DNA of 64,000 nt, taken from JBKBKC01 sp046294265 (GTDB lineage: Bacteria; Pseudomonadota; Alphaproteobacteria; Rhodobacterales; Rhodobacteraceae). Position 1 is the first letter of the stretch. Each line of letters starts with the position of its first letter. Shown here one piece after another: positions 9,379 through 18,182 of the stretch. A model generated the notes under the pieces. The model saw only the letters and a program-made list of their open reading frames with translations. It had not been told where the DNA came from and made no database searches. The stretch lies in the NCBI GenBank assembly GCA_046294265.1, contig JBKBKC010000008.1, positions 152,534 through 216,533 of the forward strand, written 5' to 3'. The position numbers were made by a program, and so were the translations under genes.

Positions 9379-9496
9379 TGCGGCCCGCGGCGCGACGCTG
9401 TCAGCCATTTGAGAGGAGTGCCAACATATTGTTTTCGTTGAACCTTAAACCGATTCGCGCATCATCTGTAACGGCAGCATGACGAAAGGAGGCCCC

Positions 9497-9766
9497 ATGC
9501 CCGCGACCGAGACTGAACTGATGCTGAAAGGCTATGGCCTGACCACCGCCGAGATATTCTACCGGATGCCGGATTATCGCAGCGTTCTCAATACCTTCGT
9601 CTGGCAGGACTATGATCTGGCGCCTGACCATCCGAAGCTGTTCGAGTTCATCGAGTTCTGGCAGGACAAGATCGAAGGCCCGCTGCATTCCATCCGCTTC
9701 ACCCATCGCAAGCTGATCGGCCCGGGCGAGTGGCGCAATGTGGTGGGCGAGTTGCGGCTGCACTGA
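9497..9766 (+). CDS. usg: Usg-family protein
   Basis: The 89-residue product (MPATETELMLKGYGLTTAEI...) matches the small Usg family, first described near tryptophan genes in alphaproteobacteria. Conserved features seen here are LTTAEIFYRMPDY, FVWQDYDLAPDHPKL and FIEFWQ. The start at 9497 is set by an excellent AAAGGAGG (9485-9492) four bases upstream. An in-frame ATG at 9479 lies before this ribosome-binding site and is unlikely. The molecular role of the family is unknown. It diverges from gyrA, and no trp gene is nearby. Confidence 0.85.
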   Translation: MPATETELMLKGYGLTTAEIFYRMPDYRSVLNTFVWQDYDLAPDHPKLFEFIEFWQDKIEGPLHSIRFTHRKLIGPGEWRNVVGELRLH

Positions 9767-9790
9767 CGGCCGCCCGCAGCCGTCCCGCGC

Positions 9791-9825
9791 GCGTCGGTTT
9801 TGCGTCGGGTATCCGTCCCGACAGG
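9791..9825 (-). repeat. Dispersed intergenic repeat, family 2, copy C
   Basis: Reading the minus strand, TGTCGGGACGGATACCC is followed by GACGCAAAACCGACGC. The same order of words occurs at 33130-33175 and 54890-54945 on the plus strand with only a few differences. All three copies are intergenic and adjacent to gene ends. This copy lies between the convergent usg and antiporter genes and lacks the leading CCCGACA arm found in the other two. Confidence 0.6.
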
Positions 9826-9891
9826 CCGTGACGGACGCAACGCGTTTGTGCAACGCCCCCGGGCGCGTGCGGCGACCGGGGGCGGGCGATG

Positions 9892-11343
9892 TCACTCCGC
9901 AGCGGCGGGTGTCGCGGCCGGGGTCCGGGCTGCGCCAGGCTCGATCCGCCGGATCGTCCAGCCCATGTAGCCAAAAAGGATCGTGACCAGCGGCGAGACC
10001 CAGCAGAATACGGCGAAGGGCCAGTAGAGCAGCGTGGGCACCCCCAGCGTCGCGGCCTGGTAGGCGCCGCCCGACCCCCAGGGCACCAGCGGGTCGAACA
10101 CCGTGCCTGCGTCCTCGGTCACCCGGCTCAGGTTCTCGGGCGCGAGGCCACGCTCGGCATAGGCGGGGGCATACATCCGCCCCGTGAGCACGAGCGACAT
10201 ATACTGGTCGCACAAAAGAACATTGGCGCCGATGGCGGTGAGGGCGGTTGTCAGGATCAGCGACCCGGTGGACCGGGCGAGCGACAGGATCGCCGCGGCA
10301 ATCACCTGGATCTGCCCGGTGCCCTGCATGACGCCGCCGAACATCATCGCCACGATGATCAGGCTGATCGTGTAGGTCATCGATTCAAGCCCGCCGCGCG
10401 ACAGCAGCGCATCGACATCCTCGTTCCCCGTGGACGCCTCATAGCCCGACATCGCCGCGTTCATCGTGGTGGGATAGTCGGCACCCTGCACCGCGATGGC
10501 GCAGACAAGGCCCGCCAGCGCGCCGATGGCGATGCCGGGAATCGCGGGGATCTTGCGAAAGCTGAGCGCCATCACGAGGAACGGCGGGATCAGCAGCAGC
10601 GGATGGATGGTGAACTGCTGCGCGAGCATCGTCTGGATCGCGTCCACCCGCAGCGTGTCGGCGTTCTGCGGCACATAGAGCTGGCCGATCACCAGATAGG
10701 CGATCAGCGCGATGCCGAAGGAGACCGAGGTGGTGGGCAGCATGTGCCGGATGTGGGTGTAAAGATCGACCCCCACCATGGCGGGTGCCATGTTGGTGGT
10801 GTCCGACAGGGGCGAGAGCTTGTCGCCGAAATAGGCCCCCGAGAGCACCGCGCCCGCCACCATCGGCAGGGGGATGCCCAGCCCGGCGCCCACGCCCATC
10901 AGCGCCACGCCGATGGTGCCGGTGGTGCCCCAGCTTGTGCCGGTCGCGGTGGAGGCGATGGCGCAGATCACCGCGCAGGCGACAAGAAAGATGCCGGGCG
11001 AGAACACCGCGAGCCCGTAATAGACCAGCGTCGGCACCACGCCGCCGAGGATCCACAGGCCGATCAGGATGCCGACCAGCAAAAGGATGATGATCGAGGG
11101 CAACGCATGGGTGATGCCGCGCACCATGCAGCGCTGGATCGCCTCCCAGGAATGGCCGCAGGAGAGGGCGACGAGGCTGGCCACCGCCACGCCGAACAGC
11201 ATCGGCAGGTGTGGGGCAAGGCCGAAGACCGCGATCGAGATGCCGATGCCCGCTACGAGCGACAGGAGCGAGACAAGGGCAAGTCGGAGGCTCGGCTTTC
11301 GGGCGCGGGCGGAGGGAGGTTCGGAGGTATCGGTCTGGGTCAT
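9892..11343 (-). CDS. nhaC: NhaC-family Na+/H+ antiporter
   Basis: This 483-residue polytopic membrane protein has about eleven or twelve hydrophobic segments and a short charged N terminus. Family features include TATGTSWGTTGTIG and GAVLSGAYFGDKLSPLSDTTNMAP, typical of NhaC/ArcD-like carriers. NhaC proteins exchange Na+ for H+; relatives in the same superfamily exchange amino acids (for example malate/lactate or arginine/ornithine types). It is the last gene of a minus-strand group with arginase and ornithine cyclodeaminase, so an amino-acid or cation role tied to arginine breakdown is plausible but inferred. A 165-base gap separates it from the gene upstream. Confidence 0.8.
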   Translation of the reverse strand: MTQTDTSEPPSARARKPSLRLALVSLLSLVAGIGISIAVFGLAPHLPMLFGVAVASLVALSCGHSWEAIQRCMVRGITHALPSIIILLLVGILIGLWILGGVVPTLVYYGLAVFSPGIFLVACAVICAIASTATGTSWGTTGTIGVALMGVGAGLGIPLPMVAGAVLSGAYFGDKLSPLSDTTNMAPAMVGVDLYTHIRHMLPTTSVSFGIALIAYLVIGQLYVPQNADTLRVDAIQTMLAQQFTIHPLLLIPPFLVMALSFRKIPAIPGIAIGALAGLVCAIAVQGADYPTTMNAAMSGYEASTGNEDVDALLSRGGLESMTYTISLIIVAMMFGGVMQGTGQIQVIAAAILSLARSTGSLILTTALTAIGANVLLCDQYMSLVLTGRMYAPAYAERGLAPENLSRVTEDAGTVFDPLVPWGSGGAYQAATLGVPTLLYWPFAVFCWVSPLVTILFGYMGWTIRRIEPGAARTPAATPAAAE

Positions 11344-11508
11344 GGCACTGTCCTGTCGGTTGGGGTTGCGGGAGGGGCGGCGCCCTTGCGGCGCTCTTTT
11401 TGGAAAGATGGATGTGCGTCAGGTGCCGGGTGGGGTTTCCCCAGCCGGGCCGCATCAGTCGTGTGGTCTGGCGGGGAACCGGGCAGGGTGCCCGGCTACG
11501 GCACCCGG

Positions 11509-12543
11509 TCAGGCGGTCGCGCGCAGGATCATGCCGAACAGGTCGCGCGGGTCGTCGGGGTCGGCGATCATGTCGAGCATCTGGCCAAGGCCGGTGTCGG
11601 CGAGGCGGGAATGGACGTAGCGCAGGGCCGCGAAATCCTCGATGGCAAAGCCCACGCTGTCGAAGAGGGTCACCTGTGACGGGGAACCGCGCCCCGGTGC
11701 GGCCCCGGTGATGACCTGCCACAGCTCGGTCACCGGATGATCCGGCGCGAGTTGCTGGATGTCGCCCTCGATGCGGGTCTGGGGCGTGTATTCGGTGAAG
11801 ATCGCGGCGCGCATCAGGATGTCGCGGTGAAGCTCGGTCTTGCCGGGGCAGTCGCCCCCCACGCCGTTGATGTGCACGCCGGCCCCCACCATGTTGTCGG
11901 TCAGGATGGTGGCGTTGGTCTTGTCGGCGGTGACGGTGGTGATGATCTGGGCACCGATGATCGCCTGCTCCGGTGTCTGGCAGGGCACCACGCGCAGGCC
12001 GCGCCCGGCGAGGTTGGCCACGCATTTGGCGGTGGCGGCGGGGTCGATGTCGTAAAGCCGCACCTCCTCCAGCCCGCAGATCGCCTTGAACGCGAGGGCC
12101 TGGAATTCCGACTGTGCGCCGTTGCCGATCAGCGCCATGGTGGTGGCGCCTTTCGGTGCGAGCCATCTGGCCGCCATGGCGGAGGTGGCGGCGGTGCGCA
12201 GCGCGGTGAGGATGGTCATTTCGGACAGCAGCACCGGATAGCCCGTGGCCACATCGGCCAGCAGGCCGAAGGCGGTGACGGTCTGCAACCCCCGCTTCAT
12301 GTTCGCCGGATGGCCGTTGACGTATTTGAACCCGTAGGTGTGGCCGTCCGAGGTGGGCATGAGTTCGATCACCCCCACGTCCGAATGCGAGGCCACGCGC
12401 GGGGTCTTGTCGAACCGGGGCCAGCGGCGGAAATCGGCCTCGATCTCGGCGGCGAGGTCGATGAGCATCGCCTCGATGCCGATGCGGTGCACGAGTTTCA
12501 TCATGTCATCGACACTGACGAAGGGGACGAGGTTCAGCGTCAT
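11509..12543 (-). CDS. ocd: Ornithine cyclodeaminase
   Basis: OCD converts L-ornithine to proline and ammonia with bound NAD+. The 344-residue protein belongs to the ornithine cyclodeaminase/mu-crystallin family: a substrate half with KYVNGHPANMKRGLQTV and a Rossmann half with ALIGNGAQSEFQALAF. The ATG at 12541-12543 is favoured over a GTG nine bases upstream because GAGGTG lies six bases before the ATG. The gene follows arginase by about ten bases. The pair therefore gives a short route arginine -> ornithine + urea -> proline + ammonia. Confidence 0.9.
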   Translation of the reverse strand: MTLNLVPFVSVDDMMKLVHRIGIEAMLIDLAAEIEADFRRWPRFDKTPRVASHSDVGVIELMPTSDGHTYGFKYVNGHPANMKRGLQTVTAFGLLADVATGYPVLLSEMTILTALRTAATSAMAARWLAPKGATTMALIGNGAQSEFQALAFKAICGLEEVRLYDIDPAATAKCVANLAGRGLRVVPCQTPEQAIIGAQIITTVTADKTNATILTDNMVGAGVHINGVGGDCPGKTELHRDILMRAAIFTEYTPQTRIEGDIQQLAPDHPVTELWQVITGAAPGRGSPSQVTLFDSVGFAIEDFAALRYVHSRLADTGLGQMLDMIADPDDPRDLFGMILRATA

Positions 12544-12553
12544 GTGCGGCACC

Positions 12554-13477
12554 TCACTTGGACCGCGTGGGGCGGTCGAACACGCGGCGGCCCATCAGGC
12601 TGCCCACCAGATCGACCATCAGCTTCGCGGTCATCCCCCGGTCGTCGAGAAAGGGGTTCAGTTCCACGAGGTCGAGCGAGGTCACGAGGCCCTCCTCATG
12701 CAACAGCTCCATCACCAGATGCGCCTCGCGGAAGGTGGTGCCGCCGGGGACGGTGGTGCCGACGGCGGGGGCGATGGAGGGGTCGAGGAAATCGACATCC
12801 AGCGAGACATGCAGCATCCCGTCATCGGCCCGCACCCTGTCAAGGAAGGTGCGCAGGGGGGCTACGACACCCGATTCGTCCAGGCTGCGCATGTCCACGG
12901 GGATGATGCGGCGCTCGATCAGGGCCGCATGTTCGGCAGGGTCCACCGAGCGGATGCCGAACAGGCAGATGCGGTCGGCGGGGATCGGCGCGGGGAAGGG
13001 CGGGAAGGCCTCGAACCCCGCGCGCCCCGCGATATAGGCGACAGGGGTTCCGTGCAGGTTGCCGCTGGTGGTGGAAAGCGGCGTGTGGAAATCGGAATGC
13101 GCGTCGAGCCAGAGGACGAACAGCGGCCGCCCCGCGCGCTGCGCATGGGCCGCAGCCCCCGCGACCGACCCCAGCGCCAGGGAATGGTCGCCCCCCAAGA
13201 CCACCGGCAGCGCCCCCCCGGAGAGCGCCTCTTCCAAGCGGGCACGCAGAACCTCGGTCCAGCCCACCGTTTCGGCCAGCGAATGGACGGCCGGGTTGGG
13301 GCTGGTTGCGGGGCGCAGGTCGGGCAGAGAAAGGTCGCCCCAGTCGGCCACGCTATGGCCGAGGTCGCGGATCGCGGCCTCGATCCCGGCAACGCGGTAG
13401 GCCATGGGGCCCATCAGGCAGCCGGGGCGCCTCTGTCCGCTGTCGATGGGGGCGCCGATCAGGATGCAGTCTGTCAT
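12554..13477 (-). CDS. rocF: Arginase
   Basis: This is a ureohydrolase-family arginase hydrolysing L-arginine to ornithine and urea. The 307-residue product carries the binuclear manganese ligands in three conserved blocks: GGDHSL (His98), DAHSDFHT (Asp125, His127, Asp129) and SLDVDFLDP (Asp227, Asp229). The start is the ATG at 13475-13477 with GGAGAG upstream; the open frame continues far beyond it into the opposite-strand regulator and is not used. First gene of the arginase-ocd-nhaC group, divergent from an Lrp regulator. Agmatinase and formiminoglutamase are relatives, but the ocd partner supports arginase. Confidence 0.92.
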   Translation of the reverse strand: MTDCILIGAPIDSGQRRPGCLMGPMAYRVAGIEAAIRDLGHSVADWGDLSLPDLRPATSPNPAVHSLAETVGWTEVLRARLEEALSGGALPVVLGGDHSLALGSVAGAAAHAQRAGRPLFVLWLDAHSDFHTPLSTTSGNLHGTPVAYIAGRAGFEAFPPFPAPIPADRICLFGIRSVDPAEHAALIERRIIPVDMRSLDESGVVAPLRTFLDRVRADDGMLHVSLDVDFLDPSIAPAVGTTVPGGTTFREAHLVMELLHEEGLVTSLDLVELNPFLDDRGMTAKLMVDLVGSLMGRRVFDRPTRSK

Positions 13478-13548
13478 GGGTCTCTCCGGGGTTCTGATGC
13501 AGTTTCCGCGCGTCTTGCGGCACAATCCAGCGCTGTTATGCTCGATCC

Positions 13549-13564
13549 GCGCAATGGATTGCGC
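13549..13564. promoter_or_regulatory. Palindromic operator candidate between arginase and Lrp genes
   Basis: GCGCAAT-GG-ATTGCGC is a perfect inverted repeat with 7-base arms and a 2-base centre. It lies 15 bases before the regulator ATG at 13580 and 72 bases before the arginase ATG. Position and symmetry suit a binding site of the adjacent Lrp/AsnC protein controlling both directions. This is an inference from placement; no binding data are available. Confidence 0.45.
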
Positions 13565-13579
13565 GAGACGGCAGAAGGA

Positions 13580-14020
13580 ATGATCATTTTGGACGATACC
13601 GACCAGCGCCTGATCGCCGAGCTTCGCCGCGACGGACGTGCGGCGCTGTCCGACCTTGGGCACCGCCTCGGGATCAGCCGCGCCACGGTGCGCGCGCGGA
13701 TGGAACGGCTGGCGGCCCAGGGCGAGATCGCGGGCTTCTCCGTGCTGACGCGCGCCGATCTGGAGGCCGCCCCGGTGCGCGCCCTGATGCTGATCGGCAT
13801 CGAGGGGCGCGGGGCCGAACGGATCATGGCGCGGCTCACGGGCCTGCCGCAGGTGATGGCGGTGCATTCCACCAACGGCCGCTGGGACCTGATCGCGGAT
13901 CTCGGCGCGCAGACGCTGGCCGAGCTTGATGGCGTGATCTTCCGCATCCGCGAGATCGAGGGGGTGATGACGTCGGAGACCAACCTTGTGCTGTCCACCC
14001 GGCGGGCGGGGCGGCGGTAG
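13580..14020 (+). CDS. Lrp/AsnC-family transcriptional regulator
   Basis: The 146-residue protein has the standard Lrp layout. The N-terminal winged HTH (LDDTDQRLIAELRRDGRAAL through SRATVRARMERLAAQGEI) is followed by an alpha-beta RAM domain ending in SETNLVLSTRRAGRR. The ATG at 13580 gives the usual family N terminus. A second in-frame ATG at 13538 would place the 16-bp palindrome inside the coding region and has no ribosome-binding site. Divergent from arginase, so it probably regulates arginine or ornithine catabolism in response to an amino acid. That specificity is inferred only from position. Confidence 0.85.
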   Translation: MIILDDTDQRLIAELRRDGRAALSDLGHRLGISRATVRARMERLAAQGEIAGFSVLTRADLEAAPVRALMLIGIEGRGAERIMARLTGLPQVMAVHSTNGRWDLIADLGAQTLAELDGVIFRIREIEGVMTSETNLVLSTRRAGRR

Positions 14021-14041
14021 GAGAGAGCCTGCATCTTGCTC

Positions 14042-14112
14042 CTCTTCTTTGTTCAAATACCCAAGCGCGGTGTCTGGCAGGTGCGTCGATTGGGTATTTA
14101 GGCAAAGAAGAG
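14042..14112. repeat. Inverted pair of family-1 intergenic repeat (two copies)
   Basis: CTCTTCTTTGTTCAAATACC (14042-14061, continuing to 14064) is repeated in inverse orientation at 14090-14112. The 23-base arms differ at three internal positions and the spacer is 25 bases. The element lies between the end of the Lrp gene and ccmF. The core AAATACCC after a pyrimidine-CTTTG word links it to copies at 24685, 45749 and 49273. It could serve as a transcription stop for the Lrp transcript. Confidence 0.6.
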
Positions 14113-14226
14113 AACCAGATCGCAGCGCCTTCACCCTTTCGTGCGCCGGGCGCGGCATGGGCGCGCATCCTGTGGCGGGGGCGCGCGTGATCGCATAGAC
14201 TTGTCGCCAACAGGAGGGCCTTGCCG

Positions 14227-16200
14227 ATGATCGTGGAGCTTGGGCATTTCGCGCTGGTGCTGGCGCTGTGCGTGGCACTGGTGCAGACGGTGATGCCGCT
14301 GGTGGGGGCGGCGCGGGGCTGGGCGGGCTGGATGGCCGTGGGCGAGACGGCGGCGACCGTGCAGGTGCTGCTGGTCGGGTTCTCCTTTGCGGCGCTGACC
14401 TATGCCTTTGTCACATCGGATTTCAGTCTGGCGCTGGTGGTGGCGAATTCGCACACGCTGAAGCCGATGCTTTACAAGGTGTCGGGGGTCTGGGGGAACC
14501 ATGAGGGGTCGCTCCTGCTGTGGGTGCTAATCCTGGCGCTCTTCGGGGCCTCGGCGGTGTGGTTCGGGGGAAATCTGCCGGTGCGGCTGCGGGCGCGGGT
14601 GATCGCGGTCCAGGGGTCCATCGGGGTGGCGTTCCTGATGTTCATGCTCTTCACCTCCAACCCCTTCCTGCGGCTGGCTGAGCCACCCTTTGACGGGCGC
14701 GACCTCAACCCACTGCTGCAGGACCCCGGCTTGGCGTTCCACCCGCCGTTCCTCTATCTGGGCTATGTGGGCCTGAGCATGGCGTTCTCCTTTGCGGTGG
14801 CCGCCCTGATCGATGGGCGGGTGGATGCCGCCTGGGGCCGCTGGGTGCGGCCCTGGACGCTGGCGGCCTGGATCTTCCTGACCATCGGCATCGCGCTGGG
14901 GTCCTGGTGGGCCTATTATGAGCTTGGCTGGGGCGGGTTCTGGTTCTGGGACCCGGTGGAGAATGCCAGTTTCATGCCCTGGCTGCTGGCCGCGGCCCTG
15001 TTGCACAGCGCCATCGTGGTGGAAAAGCGCGAGAGCCTGAAGGCCTGGACGATCCTGCTGGCGATCCTCGCCTTCGGGTTCAGCCTGATCGGCACGTTCA
15101 TCGTGCGCTCGGGTGTCATCACCTCGGTCCATGCTTTTGCCAATGACCCCGAGCGGGGGGTGTTCATCCTGATGATCACCGCGTTCTTCATGGGTGGCGC
15201 GTTGATGCTGTTTGCGGCGCGGGCAGGCGTGCTGGAGGCCAAGGGCGTGTTTGCCCCCGTCAGCCGCGAGGGCGCGTTGGTCGCCAACAACGTGATCCTG
15301 GCGGTGTCGTGCTTTGTGGTGTTCATCGGCACGATCTGGCCGCTGGTGGCCGAGATCGGCTGGGGTGCCAAGCTGAGCGTGGGCGAGCCCTTCTTCAACG
15401 CGGCCTTCTCGCCCTTCTTCGTGCTGTTGTCGGCGATCCTGCCCATCGGGGCGATGCTGGCCTGGAAGCGGGGCCGGATCGGGCGGTCCTTGCGCCCATT
15501 GATCCCCGCGGCGGTGCTTGCGGTGGCGGTGATGGCGCTGGCCTTTGCGATGCAGACCGGGCGTTCGGCGCTGGGGCCCATCGGCGCGCTCTTGGGGGCC
15601 TGGGTGGTGTTCGGGGCGATGACCGACCTCTGGTCGCGCACCGGGCGAGACGCGATCGGGGTGCGGCTGGGGCGCCTCACGCGCCTGCCACGGGCGGACT
15701 GGGGCAAGGCCACGGCCCATGCCGGGCTGGGCATCACCGTGTTTGCCTGTGCCGCGATGAACGCCTGGGTGGTCGAGGATATCCGCGTGGCGCGCGAGGG
15801 CGAGGCCTTTCCGCTGGGCCCCTACCAGATCACGCTGGTCGATGTGCGCGAGGATCGCGGGCCGAACTACCTGACCACCATCGCGGTGATGGATGTCACG
15901 CGCGGGGCCAAGCCGGTGGCCACCCTGACCCCGGAAAAGCGCATCTATCCCGTGCAGGGCATGCCCACCACCGAGGCGGCACTCGACATCGGGTTCTGGC
16001 GTGACCTCTACCTTGTCATCGGTGACCCGCAAGAGGGCGGCGGCTGGGCGGTGCGCAGCTATATCAAGCCCTTTGCCAACTGGATCTGGGGCGGGGCCAT
16101 GCTGATGGCGCTTGGCGGTGGCCTCAGCCTGTCGGACCGGCGCTACCGGGTGGCGGCGGGCGCACGGCGCGAGACTGCCGCCGTGGTGCCGGCCGAATGA
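14227..16200 (+). CDS. ccmF: Cytochrome c maturation protein CcmF (heme lyase subunit)
   Basis: CcmF is the large integral membrane component of system I that ligates heme from holo-CcmE to apocytochrome c together with CcmH. The 657-residue product is polytopic. It contains the WWD periplasmic heme-handling motif at about 227-248 (WWAYYELGWGG then FWFWDPVENAS). PxPxHis-type segments such as SHTLKPMLYKVSGVWGNHEGS (74-94) are also present. AGGAGG at 14212-14217 lies nine bases before the ATG at 14227; a TTG two codons earlier is too close. Its stop overlaps the ccmH start by four bases. Confidence 0.95.
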   Translation: MIVELGHFALVLALCVALVQTVMPLVGAARGWAGWMAVGETAATVQVLLVGFSFAALTYAFVTSDFSLALVVANSHTLKPMLYKVSGVWGNHEGSLLLWVLILALFGASAVWFGGNLPVRLRARVIAVQGSIGVAFLMFMLFTSNPFLRLAEPPFDGRDLNPLLQDPGLAFHPPFLYLGYVGLSMAFSFAVAALIDGRVDAAWGRWVRPWTLAAWIFLTIGIALGSWWAYYELGWGGFWFWDPVENASFMPWLLAAALLHSAIVVEKRESLKAWTILLAILAFGFSLIGTFIVRSGVITSVHAFANDPERGVFILMITAFFMGGALMLFAARAGVLEAKGVFAPVSREGALVANNVILAVSCFVVFIGTIWPLVAEIGWGAKLSVGEPFFNAAFSPFFVLLSAILPIGAMLAWKRGRIGRSLRPLIPAAVLAVAVMALAFAMQTGRSALGPIGALLGAWVVFGAMTDLWSRTGRDAIGVRLGRLTRLPRADWGKATAHAGLGITVFACAAMNAWVVEDIRVAREGEAFPLGPYQITLVDVREDRGPNYLTTIAVMDVTRGAKPVATLTPEKRIYPVQGMPTTEAALDIGFWRDLYLVIGDPQEGGGWAVRSYIKPFANWIWGGAMLMALGGGLSLSDRRYRVAAGARRETAAVVPAE

Positions 16201-16643
16201 TCCGCGCGCTGGTCCTGGCGATCCTGCTTGCGACGCCGGCGCTTGCCGTGCAGCCCGATGAGGTGCTGTCCGACGCGGGTCTTGAGGCGCGCGCCCGGGC
16301 GATCAGCAAGGACCTGCGCTGCCTGGTCTGCCGGAACGAGAACATCGACGACAGCAACGCCGAGCTTGCGCGCGACCTGCGGCTTTTGGTGCGCGAGCGG
16401 CTGGTGGCGGGGGACAGCGACGCGCAGGCGGTGGCCTATATCGTGGCGCGCTATGGCGAGTATGTCCTGCTGAACCCCACCACGGGCGGGGCGAACCGGG
16501 TGCTGTGGCTGGCGGGGCCGGTGATGCTGCTCTTCGGGGGGGGGCTGGCGCTGGCCTGGCTGAACCGCAGGCGGGCGCAGCCGGAAACCGCCACGCTGAC
16601 GGCGGAGGAACAGCGGCGGCTGGACGAGATCCTGAAACCGTGA
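16197..16643 (+). CDS. ccmH: Cytochrome c maturation protein CcmH
   Basis: This membrane-anchored thiol oxidoreductase keeps the CxxCH cysteines of apocytochrome c reduced for heme attachment. The 148-residue protein has a signal peptide (about 1-18). The diagnostic LRCLVCRNE motif follows, with Cys42 and Cys45, and there is a single transmembrane helix at about 103-122. A short cytoplasmic tail ends it. The ATGA overlap with ccmF indicates translational coupling. CcmI, often fused or adjacent in other proteobacteria, is not seen here. Confidence 0.94.
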   Translation: MIRALVLAILLATPALAVQPDEVLSDAGLEARARAISKDLRCLVCRNENIDDSNAELARDLRLLVRERLVAGDSDAQAVAYIVARYGEYVLLNPTTGGANRVLWLAGPVMLLFGGGLALAWLNRRRAQPETATLTAEEQRRLDEILKP

Positions 16644-16708
16644 CGCTGTGTCGGGCTTTTCCTCGGGCGCGGCGCGGGTATGATCGCGCGACGCAGGGGA
16701 GATGCCGC

Positions 16709-17485
16709 ATGAGATACGAGACCATCCGCGCCGAGACCAAGGGCGGCATCGCCACCATCACGCTGGCCCGGCCCGAGGTGATGAACGCGCTGTCCACGCA
16801 GATGCGGGCCGAACTGCTGCATGCCGTGCAGGCCGCGGGCAAGGCCGCGCGGGTGGTGGTGATCACCGGCGAGGGGCGCGCCTTCTGCTCGGGCCAGGAT
16901 CTGGGCGACCGCACGCGGCTTGCCGCCGCCGATCTGGAGCGCACGCTGCGCGACGAATATGAGCCGCTGCTGCGTGCGATCTTCGACTGTCCGGTGCCCA
17001 CCATCGCCGCCGTCAACGGCACGGCGGCGGGGGCGGGGGCCAATCTTGCGCTGGCCTGCGACGTGGTGATCGCCTGCGAGACGGCGAGCTTCATCCAGGC
17101 CTTCACCCGGATCGGGCTGATGCCGGATGCGGGCGGCACCTGGTATCTGCCGCGCCAGATCGGGCAGGCGCGGGCCATGGGGGCGATGCTGTTTGCCGAC
17201 CGGGTGTCGGCGCGGCAGGCGGCGGATTGGGGGATGATCTGGGAATGCGTCGCGGATGCCGAGTTTGCCGCCCATGTGGCGGGGCGGGCGGGCACGCTCG
17301 CCGCCGGGCCGACGGTGGCCTATGCGGGGATCAAGGCGGCGCTGAAGGCGAGCTGGGCCAATGACCTCGAGGCGCAGCTGAACCTGGAGGCCAAGGCGCA
17401 GGGCACCTGCGGGACCACGCAGGATTTCAAGGAAGGGGTGCTCGCCTTCCTCGAAAAGCGCGCGCCGCGGTTCAAGGGGCGCTGA
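16709..17485 (+). CDS. Enoyl-CoA hydratase/isomerase, PaaG-like
   Basis: This 258-residue crotonase-fold protein starts at the ATG at 16709 after AGGGGAGA. Oxyanion-hole segments are visible at AFCSGQDLGD and NGTAAGAGANLALACD. The GLMPDAGGTWYLPRQIG and WGMIWECV stretches resemble PaaG, the ring-opening isomerase acting on 1,2-epoxyphenylacetyl-CoA in phenylacetate degradation. No other paa gene is in the window, so a general enoyl-CoA hydratase or isomerase role is also possible. It follows ccmH by 65 bases and converges on ilvN. Confidence 0.8.
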   Translation: MRYETIRAETKGGIATITLARPEVMNALSTQMRAELLHAVQAAGKAARVVVITGEGRAFCSGQDLGDRTRLAAADLERTLRDEYEPLLRAIFDCPVPTIAAVNGTAAGAGANLALACDVVIACETASFIQAFTRIGLMPDAGGTWYLPRQIGQARAMGAMLFADRVSARQAADWGMIWECVADAEFAAHVAGRAGTLAAGPTVAYAGIKAALKASWANDLEAQLNLEAKAQGTCGTTQDFKEGVLAFLEKRAPRFKGR

Positions 17486-17544
17486 TCGGGCCGCAAGGCG
17501 GTTGCTGTCACGGAAACGGCGTCGTGCCCCGGAAAACCGCCGCC

Positions 17545-18099
17545 TCAGGCCCCGCGCGACAGTGCCGCCACCCCCGTCCGCGCCACCTCGCGCAGGCCCA
17601 GCGGGCGCATCAGTTCGGCAAAAGCGTCGATCTTCTCGGGTGTCCCGGTCATCTCGAACACAAAGCTTTCCAGCGTCGAGTCCACCACATTCGCGCGGAA
17701 GATCTCGGCCAGTCGCAGCGCCTCGATCCGCGCCTCGCCGCGCCCCGCCACCTTGATCAGCGCCAGTTCGCGCTGCACCGCCGGGCCGTCCACCGTCAGG
17801 TCATGGACCTCGTGCACAGGCACCATCCGCGCCAGCTGCGCCTTGATCTGCTCGATCACGGCGGGGGTGCCGGTTGTGACGATGGTGATGCGCGAGCGGT
17901 GGCCGGTGTGGTCCGTCTCGGCCACCGTCAGGCTGTCGATGTTGTAGCCGCGCCCGGAAAACAGGCCGATCACGCGGGCGAGGACACCCGGTTCGTTGTC
18001 CACCAGCACCGCCAGCGTATGCGTCTCGACCCCCTGTGAGTTGGGGTCGCGCAGGTCATAGGCGGAATGGCTGGAGGCGCCCTTCTGGATGTTCAACAT
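17545..18099 (-). CDS. ilvN: Acetolactate synthase, small (regulatory) subunit
   Basis: The regulatory subunit confers valine feedback control and boosts activity of acetolactate synthase, the first common step of Val/Leu/Ile synthesis. The 184-residue protein has an N-terminal ACT domain (about 25-100; THTLAVLVDNEPGVLARVIGLFSGRGYNIDSL). The second ALS small-subunit domain follows (about 105-180; RELALIKVAG through ESFVFEMTG). The ATG is at 18097-18099 with only a weak GGAAA upstream. Unusually it is separated from the large-subunit gene by an opposite-strand gene, so it probably has its own promoter in the 83-base gap before 18183. Confidence 0.94.
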   Translation of the reverse strand: MLNIQKGASSHSAYDLRDPNSQGVETHTLAVLVDNEPGVLARVIGLFSGRGYNIDSLTVAETDHTGHRSRITIVTTGTPAVIEQIKAQLARMVPVHEVHDLTVDGPAVQRELALIKVAGRGEARIEALRLAEIFRANVVDSTLESFVFEMTGTPEKIDAFAELMRPLGLREVARTGVAALSRGA

Positions 18100-18182
18100 G
18101 GGGTCGGTTTTCCTTTGCCTGGGGGCTCGAAGGCCCCGTAAGATTGCAGCCGATGACGTGCAAGCCGATTTTGGAGGGAAAC

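Noticed and set aside
13478..14278. N-terminal extension of arginase across the Lrp gene
   Set aside because: It reads backward through the regulator; family alignment and the ribosome-binding site put the start at 13477.
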